Shown here one piece after another: positions 48,284-59,949 of a stretch of 64,000 bases of DNA. The stretch comes from Anabas testudineus (Eukaryota > Chordata > Actinopteri > Anabantiformes > Anabantidae), in NCBI RefSeq assembly GCF_900324465.2, contig NC_046625.1, forward strand, positions 17,871,519 to 17,935,518, given 5' to 3'. The notes below the pieces were generated by a model. It saw only the letters and a program-made list of their open reading frames with translations. It was not told the origin of the DNA and searched no databases. The position numbers and the translations under genes are program-made. Positions within the stretch are counted from its first letter, which is position 1. Every line of letters starts with the position of its first letter.

Positions 48284-51200
48284 ATGTCGAGCCGCCGGAA
48301 ATCAACCACACCTTGCATGGTGCTGCCTTCTGATGTGGTGGAGCAGGAAGAGGTAGAAGAGAAAACAGAAGGGGCAAAGGAGGAAAAGGTGGATGAGGAG
48401 GAGGGGAAGGTGAAGGATGGAGCAGAGGAGGGGCCAGTTGCAGAGGAGCTGGGTCAGGCTGTAGTGGTTGTCCCTACACCGCCTGAAACAGGTACCGTAG
48501 TAGACCTGAAAATACATTAACTTGTACACATGTCACCTTAAACTTGAGTTAATGGAATCACAGTGAATGCTGTATTATTATTATAGATGAGCCCAGTGTC
48601 TCTGCTGTTGAAAACAGTCCCTCAATAAGGCGCAGCTCTACAAACCCATCTGAGGAACCAGGCAGTGACCAGCCAACCCAGGAACAACATTGTGATACAT
48701 CTGAGGAAGGAGGAGCAGACCCTGCATTGGTTGCTGCTATCTCACTCAGCAAGACCCCCATCATGAGGATGAAGACCAAAGCTGAACCCAAGAGGATCGC
48801 CGTGTCACTAAAATCAGCAGACGAGACGGCAGAGAGTTTTGGAGGAGGTGGTGAGGGAGAGGTTGGAGGAGACCAGGAGCCCATTGAAGCTCCTCTGGGG
48901 CCAATGACACCAGTGGAAATGCTGCTGCATGACTCCATGAAGCTCGGAGGAGGAGGCTTGCTGGTCAGCTCACCCTCAGAGCAGCAGAGGAAATCATCCA
49001 TTTTAAACCCCTCCGTTCTCCCTGCTGGTCTGGCACAGGTACATGATTTGATTGGCACTCTTTTTGACAGCACATGTACAGTAGTGTTAACAATCCTCTT
49101 TCTTTTCCCTTCTGTTCCTATATTTTAGGTGCTGTCTGCCTTTCAGGCCCAGCAGAGTGCAGCAGCAGCTCAGCCTCAGCTACTGATTCCCCTCAGCAGC
49201 ATCCCCTCCTACAGTGCAGCTATGGACACCAATCCTCTGCTGGGCAGCACTTACAAGAAGTTTCCTTACCCTTCAATGGCAGAAATCAGCAGCCTAGCAG
49301 CACAGACACAGTTCACAGAGGAGCAAATCAAGGTACATGAAAGAGGACTGATGCTTTCATTAGATAACTACTGACCAACGGTGTTGTCTGTTGTCTGTTA
49401 CAACACCAACATGTTTCAAGTAGGACCTTTTACCTGTGTATGTCTAACTAAAAGCTACACCAATCTTAATACATCATTTTTAAATATATAAAATTAAGCA
49501 CAAATAATTTTGCTTATTTCTTTCATGGTGGTCAAATGTAACTCATCTACAACCAGGTCTGGTTCTCAGCTCAGCGGCTGAAGCATGGTGTCAGCTGGAC
49601 TCCAGAGGAAGTGGAAGAGGCCAGGAGGAAGCAGTTCAACGGCACGGTGCACACTGTGCCTCAGACCATCACTGTCATACCTGCTCACCAGCTGTCAGCT
49701 GCTGCCAATGGCCTGCAGTCCATTCTTCAGACCTGCCAGATAGTGGGCCAGCCCGGCTTGGTGTTCACACAGGTAGGAGGAAGGATATAAAACCAAAAAC
49801 TGTATCTGTGCTTTGGCCTTAACCCAGGCAGTGGTATGAATTTATCATACTGTAGCATAAATTAAATTAACGTGTGTGGCTTGATTTGCTGTCAGCAGTT
49901 GTGATATCTTTCTCATTTTTTTTAATGATGTTGCAGTAGGAATGTGTAATGTATTATTCTATAATTGCTATGTAGTTCTTAATTGTACATTTTCTGTGTT
50001 CTCTTTCTAAATAGTCATAAATAAGAACTACAGTTAATTAGCAAATGCTTCTCAGTCTGGAACATCTCACATTCTGTGTGTCATTTTGTGACTTTGTGTA
50101 GGTTGGCCCAGGGACAAACCTCCCAGTGACCAGTCCCATCACACTGACCGTGGCAGGGCTGCCCAGCCAGTCCCAGAGCTCCACCAGAGTTTCCTGTCAG
50201 CCAACAAACAGTGAGCTGAAACGGGCTACCACTGTCCAGCCACCCTCTCTTTCACCACAGGTGGGGACATCACTTAAAGCTGGCTTTCAGACAGACACTT
50301 GTGCTTGCATTGCTGTCAGTGGGCAAGTAACACCTGTTTAATATGTAACTGCCTTCTTTCTCTAAGGAGAACTCTGCCCTCAGCGCGGACACATTCAGTA
50401 TGCGGCCTAAGAAGTCCAAAGAGCAGCTGGCAGAGCTGAAAGCCAGCTACCTTAAAAACCACTTTGTCACTGACGCGGAAATTGCCCGGCTGATGAAAGT
50501 CACCAACCTGACAAAAGGTGAGATCAAGAAATGGTTCAGTGACACTCGGTACAACCAGCGCAACTCCAAGAACAGCCATGTCATTGTTTTCCATGATGGA
50601 GGGGGCAAAGGAGGGGTCAGCTGTAGCAGTAGTGCTAGTACCACCATCGTTATTGACTCAAGCGATGAGACCCCCACATCTCCCCATCCACCACGCACTC
50701 CTCCAGTGAAGGAGAAGGAGACACGGCCCAAAACATGGAACCCATTCCCAGATTTTACCCTGCAGAAATTTAAGGAGAAGACTCCAGAGCAGCTGGTGGT
50801 GCTGGAGGAGAGTTTTGAAAAGAGCAGCACCCCAGCAGATGAAGAACTGAGCCGCCTGAGGACGGAGACTAAACTGACACGAAGGGAGATTGACGCCTGG
50901 TTCACAGAAAGACGAAAAATGCCACCCGTCAGTACCTCCTCACCTGATTCTTCAGAGGGAGTGAAGGTGGAGACAGATGGAGCAAAAGCAGGGGAAGGAA
51001 CAGTAGGTTCAAACTCTTCTTCTCCTTCTGCCTCTACATCTCGTAAAGGTAGTCAAACTCCTCCAGGAGGTCGCAGTAAGCAGCTGCCCTACCACCAGCA
51101 GCAGTAACAAAGACATAAAAGACAAAAGTAAAAAGTCTCCAGAACAGCTTCATATTCTGAAAAGTGCCTTTGTGCGGACCCAGTGGCCCACACCAGAAGA

Positions 51201-52224
51201 GTACGACCAGCTGTCAGAAGAGAGTGGTCTTCCTCGGTCCTACATTGTTAGCTGGTTTGGGGACTCCCGCTATTCCTGGAAGAATGGAAACCTGAAATGG
51301 TTCTTTCAGTACCAAAGTGGCAACGTTGATGGGGCAAATGTCGGAGGAGGCAATAAAATGGGAAGCAGCAGCGGTAGAAAAAGACGTAGCCGAAATCGTG
51401 GTTGGGGTCGATCCCGAACCAGGAAGCAGCCAAGAAGGTCTGCCTCCTTAAGTGCAGATGTCGCCAGATCTCCCCCATCAAAGAAATTCAAGAGTGGAAG
51501 GGAGATCCTGAAAGAGTACTTCATGAAGCACCACTTCCTCAATGAGCAAGACCTGGACGAGCTTGTCACCAAGACTAACATGAGCTATGAACAGGTAATA
51601 TTTAATGTAATTTAGTTTTTGATAAAAAACATTTAAACATTCTTTAAGCTGAAAGGTTAGTGAATACTTGTAGAAGTGAATACTTCTACAACTTTAGTGT
51701 CCCTGGGTTGATACCATGTCCCATATCTCCTCTGGTCTGCTATTTGACTGTATATATGTTATAAACAATCTCAATGCCAAGTTTTCATGTATTTTGCCTA
51801 AATCAGATCTAAATTGACCCTGTGTAAAAGTAAGAATTAATAATGTAAATGACGTCACAGAAATCACAGAAGACCTTTGTGTTGTCAGTCACAGCTATAG
51901 TCTGGCCATCATCAGTTAACGGGTTTTTCTGTCCCTGAAAAGGTGAGGGAGTGGTTTGCCGAGGTCCAGCGACGCGTGGATATGGGGTTGGATCCCTTCC
52001 AGGAGCCGGCTGCAGGGAGGACAGATGGAGACGGAGACGATGAAGAGGGAGGGGAGAAGCAGCAAAAGACAATGGCCACCGAGGAGCAAACGGGCGCAGG
52101 GATGGGAGATGAAGATGATGATGAAGAACAAGATGAGGAGGATGACGGTGAAGATACAGATGACAGTGAGGTTTGGGAACCGTCGCGTAGCGTCAGGAAA
52201 TCCTTGTCTGTTTCTGAAGACTAG
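48284..52224 (+). CDS. zhx1: Zinc fingers and homeoboxes 1, zinc-finger-less, with an apparent frame break
   Basis: ZHX1 is a nuclear, dimerising transcriptional repressor that binds NF-YA. The coding exons are 48284-48491 (exon starts at about 48167), 48587-49038, 49129-49332, 49557-49772, 50102-50260, 50367-51594 and 51943-52224. [14 protein letters not shown] is the ZHX1 start and SLSKTPIM a family motif. Five homeodomains are recognisable: HD1 ([16 protein letters not shown]), HD2 ([18 protein letters not shown]), HD3 ([12 protein letters not shown]), HD4 ([15 protein letters not shown]) and HD5 ([13 protein letters not shown]), then an acidic tail ending [10 protein letters not shown]. 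Two oddities stand out. The two C2H2 fingers expected before HD1 are absent. The 1228-nt exon is one base too long: its first part meets TAA at 51105-51107, after HD3, while HD4 and HD5 lie in the next frame. Dropping one C of the CCC at 51087-51089 gives a continuous frame of 915 residues, so an assembly error or indel allele is likely; as written the product is 659 residues. Confidence 0.92.
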
Positions 52225-52981
52225 TCGTTTGATGAAAAGCACACTGAAACGTTACAGAATGTTACGGGGATGATCAGTGCTAGAGGACATCTAAAGTTTT
52301 TTTTCACCACTGATTTGCATGTGGACACATTTGCTACATAAATTAAATGTTTTAAAAACTATTTCTAAACTACATCAACAAGAGACTAAGAAGGACTATA
52401 ACTTGATACTTCTTATTAAGTGTGAGTAATATTTAACAGTTAAGACGTAATCATAGTAAATCGTAATCTTCAGTGGCACAGAAAAATCTGATCAAAATAA
52501 TAAAACAACAGACAGTTATTTGTAAAAAAAACCTTAGCGTGAAGTGCAAGCTTCAATCTGGAGTAAAGGTGAAGAGTGTTGAAATAGTTACCCAAAAATA
52601 CAGATCCAGACCCATGCGTGCAGCCTTTTTGATGAATACTGACCGTTATAAATGTGCAATTTAGGAGGAAATGACTAATGACCACCATGTTCCTTTTAAG
52701 AATTTGCACTCCTTGCTTTCTTAAATGAAACCAGCCTCCTTGAGCAGGAGTGGTCATTATGCTGAGCACAGGTCTAAATTCAAACCTCAGTCTTGAGGGA
52801 TGGGTAAATGTTTCACTCGTTGTCCTGAACTAAATATAGAAAAAAAAAAAGACTTAAAGGTGCTGAAAAAACTTTAAAACTACATGTCACTGTTGATTTA
52901 TGTCCCAGATGAACCTTGAGTACCGCTGTTAATGAAACTGGTTGATTTGCCATGTTGCAGTGTTACAGTGTCTTTTATCTA

Positions 52982-54749
52982 GCACTAGTGAAGATCACCT
53001 TATAGACCAGGTCATTTGAGCTGACGTGCACTTCTAATAACATTAAAAGTTGTGACATGGAAATGACAGGAGATGTTAAGTACCTGAAAGCTGAATGAAT
53101 GCTGATTGCCATGATGCTTTTAAATAACGCAAGATGTCGACTCAAGTCTTCCCTTTATGGCGGCTCATGGTTCATTAACATTACTAGTATTGTAGATTTT
53201 TAAGTGAACATGCAAATGCCACAGTATGTTTAACATTCATCGCTGATCGTGTTTTTAAACCTTTTTTCACCTTTTGATAGAACTTATCCTGTGTTATTAC
53301 GAACTTTTTAAATGGAGTTATGTACATTCAGACAGTATGGGGCTGTTGTGCCAAAGTTGAATGTGTTGTCTCCTGAGCAGTGAGCTGCAGAGACACAGGC
53401 ACTGTTTGTGATCCACATAATGGCCACTGTGAGGCAGACGTCTGGAAAATAATAGAAACAAAAATATTTTGCTGCAACGTTTCCCACTTCTGATCTCTCC
53501 ATGACAAAACTGCAGTCACCACCAAATCACCGACACCTTGCCTTTAGGTTTGGGCTCATATGCTTATGTTAAAAAACGAGGCCTGTGAATTATTATGGGT
53601 CCTGACCTGTACTTTAAGAAACACTGTTCAATGGTATTTCAAACAATAATTTGACTCCAGTCTGCACTGAAAGACAAACGTGAAGCACCTAAACTAAACC
53701 TTTTAGAAATTGCACTTGTCCACTTATGTTGATAGTGGACTAAATCCTGATTAGGCACCTTAATCTCTTATTATACCATGAAATGGCTCTGAGAGACCAA
53801 ATCTGTTTTGTATGACTATGAACTGAACCAGTATTTTGCCTTTTTTTTATCCTTAGTGTGTTTTCAAAAGGAGGAATATTACAAATTTATCTACTTTTCT
53901 AATAATATGTGTTGTTTCATATTTGGATGTTTATATGGCTCAGAAAACTAGTAGAACAATCACTCACCACTTCTATTCATTAAATTGCACAATTTGAGCC
54001 CAAGTTTAATAATTTCTCCCTTTGAAAACATCTGTGTTGTATTTGTCGTTATGTTTTGTATTGTGGCTTTAAATCATGGGAAGTGTCTCCCATCTCTCCT
54101 CTGCTCTCACATGCCGCTGTCGGCCTCTTTACCCCTCTCCTCCAGTCCACTTTTGTAAGAAGAATGCCTATATTTCTTAATGTGCACTTCCCAAGATGTT
54201 TACAGATGTTTCTGTAAATGTTAGCAGTGTGCTGTAGGACCTCTGTCCCATTACACAGGCAGACAGACACACAGGGCTATAGGGACATCTCCAAAAGACT
54301 GAATCTATTCAGAAACTTAAGACAGATACTCTTTCGCATGTGGAGGGAATTGTTGTGATGCCTGAAGAAACCGCAAATTCCCTCTGTAGTGGGAAGTCTA
54401 CCAAATAACGCTCCTCTTTCTAATGTTTTCTTCACACTTTACCGCGTAAAGTCATAGGACAGTAGGCAGAAAACTGTCTCGAATACAGTTCTTTGGTGAC
54501 AGGGGAGAGAGCGAAGAAGCTTTGCAAATAAACCTATGTGCCTACATGGCTCGTGTACTTGTTTGAACAGAATTTCACCAACTCTTGACAAGATGATGAG
54601 AGATTATGTGACTGCTTTGGAAATCTGAAATAGTTGGGCGAATCTTTAAGGAGGTTTGTTCAAATTAAGTGTGATGCATGACGGATCTCTGCTTTCTGCT
54701 GATAGTAAAAGCTGCCTAAACACTGAAGTTGACAGTGGAAACTTCAATT
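52982..54749 (+). repeat. Parent copy of a local segmental duplication
   Basis: Block 52982-53860 matches 59950-60827, and block 54469-54749 matches 60844-61124, in the same orientation with only about 1-2% differences by eye. The 608 bp between the two blocks here are missing from the downstream copy. The sequence lies in the presumed zhx1 3' UTR and includes the AATAAA near 54528. Confidence 0.9.
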
Positions 54750-56852
54750 GTAAGTCCTTAAATGGATACCTTGATGTATCGAATTTTATTGTCTTTTGCC
54801 ACCAAGCACTTGTCTCACTACAAGCTGGAACATTTAGCTACACAAAAAGCATTTTAATGAGTATCTGTAAAACCAGTGTTTGCTGTTAGATTTGTGCAGG
54901 ATAGGCCAGCTAGTTTATCTGAAATCCTTTTTTTGGTCACAATGTGACAAGTGCCTGGCCATGACAAATGACAAATTCTAAATGTTAAGGTATACCTTTT
55001 GTCTAGTAATGCATGCAATAACCAAGATGAACAACTGCTCATTTAGTATATACAATATTTTGGGTTGGTATACTAGGCACAGTGGAAGCCTAATGCGTGT
55101 GAACTTGCTTGTGTTGCTATGTAACACTTGTGTTACTTTTAATTACCAAGTAAAGTGCAACATGATTTCTTTTTAAAAATGTTTTCCATCATTGATTCAA
55201 GAAACATTTTTCTGACTCAGCTGGGCAGGCTTACATAAATCAGCTGGCCTCACCTGAGCCAAGTTTTAAGACTCCTTTGCTTGGAGCTATGTTATCACTA
55301 CAGCTGTGGTCATTGTTTGGCAGCCGCTCTGTGTCCTTTTGTAACCATTAACTAACACGGCTGTCAATATTTCGCTTGTTTTAGTCCACAGGTTAGGCTT
55401 TTTCCTGCCCCAGGTATCCAGCCCACAGTCTTTTACAGTGTGCTGTTTCAGTCTGTTTGAATGGTTTTACATGTTTCTATGAAAACTGTATCATTACACC
55501 TCTGTCCAAACATCAGTGGATTGCTTGTGAACAATACAGACTTATACAATATGTACAATAGAGTAGTGTTTCTGTGAATCTGTTTTAGAGTTCAGCCAGT
55601 GTTGTCCAAGTGGCTTTTTGGTACTTTGGTTGCAAATAGTTGAAATCCCAACTCTCTAGAAAAGACTTGCATGGTCCTGAAGGAACTTAGTTCCTTAGTA
55701 GTGTAAGGCTCTCCACTTCAGCTGTGTTGATTATAAAATGTCATAAGCAGCATTGCTTAAAGGGGCATTCCGCTAATTCCCTGATTCACCAATTCAAATT
55801 CAGTTTACTTGATCAGGTTTGTCTTTGAGATTTCGTTAACATCTTAATGGTTAAAATAAATAAATGAATTGGTAGGGAGCGTCCAGTGAAAGACAAAAGT
55901 CATGTGCATTATAGAAAATGTGCACTAGTGTTTCAACCAATAGCAGAAACTAAACTAAATCATTTGCTGGACAGATTTTGACCATTCATCTGTCTAACCC
56001 CATCTCCATGGAAAGAGTGCCCCTTTAATGATTTTCTGTCCATTTTGTGACATGCTCTATCAAAAATCATCCTTGCTGACAGTTAATATTACGTCCACAT
56101 CAGGTGAGTGTTGAGATGCTGTGTCTCTTCTCAGAGTTGTGATTTTAACGAAACACCCATCGTGTACCCAGTTAACCTTGTGCAGTAGAGCTCAGAGCTG
56201 ACATTGTGGTTACAGTAGTTTAGCTGCTGTCCTATTATACGCTCATATGTCACATTTGTATCCTTTGCTATACTTCTGTTATAGTCCTCACTCGATTTCT
56301 GTATTTAGAAAGGTAGTTGGTTGAATGTTTCTTAAATGTTTTCACTATACATCTGCCAACGTTTTGGTAAAAAAAATACACCTTGTCAGAATTGCAATAC
56401 TGTATGTATGAATGGTGATGTGTTTTTGTTTTTTTTACTTGTTTACAGTGACACATTTTCCCCTTCTGAATTTTCTGATTTTATCTGCTGACAGTGTTTC
56501 GCCCAAGCTGCTTCTTAGCAGTGTGCTTTGCTTTTAACTGTAAACTCAACAGTTTCCTCTTTGTTGCTGCTTCAGCGTTGGTATTTCATTACAAATGGCT
56601 TCATAGACACAGATACTGTAGGAAGAATACAATGATCTGATATTCTACCTTAATAAATGGGCAAATGGTAATTTAAAGACACCTGACAAGCAGTGTGCCA
56701 TGTAGTACTTTAGACTGAAGCTTATGAAATAAACAGATTTCACTCCATAACTAAATTCACCATGAACTGTCACACCTTACCCTATACACCTATGACTGGT
56801 AGGGATTGTGGCAAACTTACTGAAATTATAACAGATGACACAGGCAAGAGTT

Positions 56853-56880
56853 AATTATTATTATTATTATTATTATTATT
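56853..56880. repeat. (TTA)n microsatellite
   Basis: A run of about nine TTA/ATT triplets in non-coding DNA downstream of zhx1. Confidence 0.85.
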
Positions 56881-57821
56881 GTTCCTGACCAAGAAACAAA
56901 AAATTTGTTTTGTTCTGTCTCTGCAGATCTTATATTTCTATCGACACGCCGCGTGTTCATCAGAATTATGTGAAAAACAGACACTACCTGCCATAAACGT
57001 CAATTAAAGGCAGTATGTGTGTGTCATCTCATCTGCATTCATCAGGCTTGTAGCTAAAATGTTAATTTAATATCAGAGTTTCTTCAATTTTAGCTTAATT
57101 TAGAAAAGATTTATATTTTCTACTGGTTTGAGGACAAACCCAATAAATTTCCATCCAAAGATGTGCCCCTGTGAGCAGCATTTTGCTTATGTTCCATGAA
57201 ATAAATGTGACGCGAAACAGTCTGGATACAGATGGAAATCAGAACGTACTGCCGTGAAGCAGTCACAATGCACAGTGACGGTACAGTGATGTGACTTTTG
57301 TTTATGTTTTGTAACATATGACTGACATTTCTTTTCTAAAATTACTTTACCCAGGAGCAGGGAGAATACATTTGTAAATGAAAATAAAATCTTCAGTCAG
57401 ACATAGAGCCTCCTTTATTGGAGCATATATCAAGGTAATGCAGAAACATTTGCATCGGTTTGAACATTCAAGCACCCCCTGTGTAGATCGGGTGTTACAG
57501 TCTCATGACATTTATATAGGCAAATTAGTCTGCAGGTGTTTTGACTACTAAAACAACATAGATGATGGATTTGTGTATTTTCATGTAGGGAGCAAAGAGG
57601 AAATTAAGATAAGTACAAATACAGTTGTAGCTGGGACCGGGCATCGTATTAAGTCTTCGAGGGGAGCGAGGTTAGTAGTTTGTTTTTTCTCATAGTCTTT
57701 TCTTTCTCAGATGTAGGAGCATGTGTTTGTGGAAATCTTCATTTGCGATCAGATTTGAATGCTCTGTGTTTATTTGTGCAGAACATTTCATTTGAACGGA
57801 AAGAAAAAAACAGTAAAGAAG

Positions 57822-59431
57822 ATGTGGAGTCTGTTGTTGTTGCTGATGTCTCTGATTGGTAAGTATCTCACTTTATTCACATCTCACTGATCGTTGAAGT
57901 GATTGTTATACAACTTCAAAATGTGACCCTTAAATAATAAATTATAATCCTTAACTGTGCTTTAAGTTAAATACTGTGGCTCCATGCTCCACAGTGGAGC
58001 ACTAACAATTTCATTATATATGAAGTCAGTTTCACTCAGGTTTTAACAAAGTATTGAAATGATGATGTAGGACGGTGGATTTAGGAATTCGAATGTAACC
58101 CTCTGCTCTTAGTTAAGGGACAGTACTTTGAATTATCTCTTTTTTGTGTTCATCTGCAGCTGTCTTAAAAACAGAAGAATTGATACAAGGTGGAAAAACA
58201 CATCAGACTTCAGAGTACGAAGATGGAGGAGTTACTTATGGTTCTAACAGAGCTATCGATGGGAATTTGGAAACATGTGCTCACTCTTTAAAACAGAGCA
58301 ACTCCTGGTGGAACATTGACCTTTTAGGTCTATATGAAATTTCTGAAATCATAATCTATGATGTAGACCATCAACATGTTGACATGACTGATTCTTCTAT
58401 CTACATTGGGAACTCAACTGAGACAAATGGCCTCGCCAACAGCAGGTAATGCCTTGATGTTACTAAGTCTTAGTTTCTGTCAGGCTTCAGTATTCATGTA
58501 AAAACAAGACACAAGTCACTTCTCTTCCTTCTTTTTTTATTGCTGTGTCTCTAGGAAGATTTTTGTCTGTGCTGAAAGTAACTGGGTGTTTGATGATGTC
58601 TTTGCTGAGATACAGTTTAATCTTCTACCATTCTTTTATTCCAGATGTACAAAAATCACAAAATTTCAAACAAGGACAAAAAAACACCTTTAAATGTGAT
58701 GAAGGATCAATGTTGGGACGCTATGTTACTATATACTCAAAGGGGAACACGTTTCTTATTCTGTGTGAGGTGTGGATCTACGGCACAAGAAAAGGTATGT
58801 TAAATGTTCTTATCCACAAAGTATGTTGCTCCTGTTTAGCAGCAAATGTCAGTACTGAAGGCCACAACCCAAAATGTTAAAGTACCTGCTTCATGTTGGA
58901 AGTTTTAACGCAGCACCTTTACACTGACAGTTTTTTATCCCTTTAACATCTCATTCTGCTTTTTTGTCTCAAAGTGGCAAAACAGAGCACGGGGAGTTCT
59001 TAAAAAAGTTTTTGTTTTGTTTTGTTTTGTGATGCGACGTCTGATTCTTGATGCCTTTGTTCCTTTCATATCTTGTTAATCTAGCTGATCCAGGTTTGAT
59101 GCTGATAAAGGAGAACAAGACATGGGTAGATGCCCTGTCCCACTGCAGAGCCCTAAACATGCATCTGGCTTATATCTCTGATAACGAGGTCCAGGCCAAG
59201 GCTGCGTTTGAGTCCACACAGTCCAACTCTCCCTTTGTGTGGCTGGGCCTTCGTTATACCTGCACCCTGGATTTCTGGTTCTGGATCGATGATCATAGTT
59301 TAGATTACACTAACTGGTCTAAAAATATTGAGAACGAGTGTGACATGAGTGCAGCCATGAAGACAACAGCAGACCATCTCTGGTACAGCAAGCCTGACAA
59401 TGAGACGTTTAATTTTTTCTGTACAGAGTAA
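57822..59431 (+). CDS. Secreted F-type lectin/C-type lectin fusion protein
   Basis: Five exons, 57822-57858, 58160-58445, 58555-58577, 58645-58794 and 59085-59431, join in frame to 280 residues. Exon 1 encodes a signal peptide, MWSLLLLLMSLIG. Residues about 15-160 are an F-type lectin (fucolectin, F5/8-type-C-like) domain, shown by SNRAIDGNLETCAHS, WWNIDLLGLYEISEI, IYIGNSTETNG, LGRYVTIYSKGN and LCEVWIYG. Residues about 166-280 are a C-type lectin-like domain, with NKTWVDALSHCRALNMHLA, FVWLGLRY, FWFWIDD, YTNWSKNIENEC and a final FFCTE. The usual F-type fucose motif RGDCC is replaced by VDHQH, and the C-type domain has no EPN, QPD or WND calcium/sugar motif, so the ligand is probably not ordinary fucose or mannose. 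The 23-nt exon and the 67-bp intron after it are unusually small but restore the frame. Fish fucolectins are secreted innate immune lectins of liver and mucosa; that role is inferred here. Confidence 0.82.
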
Positions 59432-59949
59432 GACAAGCTGGTGCTTTGTTTTCTTTGGACTGGTGTCTCTTCTGTAATATGTTTGTAGTTTAGGTCGAGT
59501 GCGGCAAGTTCCAGATAAAGTTGATGGGTGGAAACAGATGATTTCCACTCTTACCTACTAACTCCAGCTGTTCGTTCAATCATTGACTGAATTGAATGGT
59601 TTTACACTGTACTTTATATCATGCGTGCTACCTTCATCATATTTTGGCAGTGTGTTGTGAGGTGTTTTACAGTAATCAATCATTTGTCATTTGTAATAAC
59701 AATGATATGATGATTTTAAGATTATTAGTTTTATTTCGCAATTTCGTTGTACTGTTGTACCAAGTGTGACTGTACAATGACAATAAAGCTTTATCTTATC
59801 TTATCTTATCTTATCTTATCTTATCTTATCTTATCTTATCTTATCTTATCTTATATTTGTTGTGAGACTTTTGTAGCCTTTAAATGGTCTGTACATTTTT
59901 TGTTGACTCAATGGAAAAAAGATAATTGAACAAATTCACAGTGAACAGC
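59432..59949. other. Lectin gene 3' region with a retroposon-like tail
   Basis: No coding exon is recognised. The stretch contains the putative lectin 3' UTR and a retroposon-like 3' tail ending in a TTATC pentanucleotide array. It stops where the duplicated zhx1-downstream sequence begins at 59950. Confidence 0.5.
59735..59853 (+). repeat. LINE/SINE-like 3' tail with (TTATC)12 array
   Basis: ATTTCGTTGTACTGTTGTAC, followed by TGACAATAAAGC and twelve perfect TTATC units (59791-59850), resembles the 3' ends of fish retroposons that finish in short tandem repeats, and includes AATAAA at 59782-59787. The pentanucleotide array is certain. Its origin as a retroposon tail is from memory. Confidence 0.6.

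Larger units (their letters stand above)
52225..57821. other. zhx1 3' UTR and intergenic stretch before the lectin gene
   Basis: No coding exon was recognised over 5.6 kb. Several AATAAA hexamers occur on the plus strand, at about 52499, 54528, 56727, 57199 and 57383, so a long zhx1 3' UTR with alternative ends is possible. Two blocks, 52982-53860 and 54469-54749, recur downstream at 59950-61124. A (TTA)n tract lies at about 56853-56880. The last part is the upstream region of the lectin gene. Confidence 0.5.

Noticed and set aside
48558-49073. Minus-strand frame of 171 codons over zhx1 exon 2
   Set aside because: Antisense to a clear zhx1 exon with no motif of its own.
53308-53525. Similar minus-strand open frames at 53308-53525 and 60276-60493
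   Set aside because: Their similarity follows from the DNA duplication. The shared peptide is not a known family and no splice signals frame it.
59747-59929. Open frame with SYLIL repeats
   Set aside because: It is only the TTATC pentanucleotide array translated.
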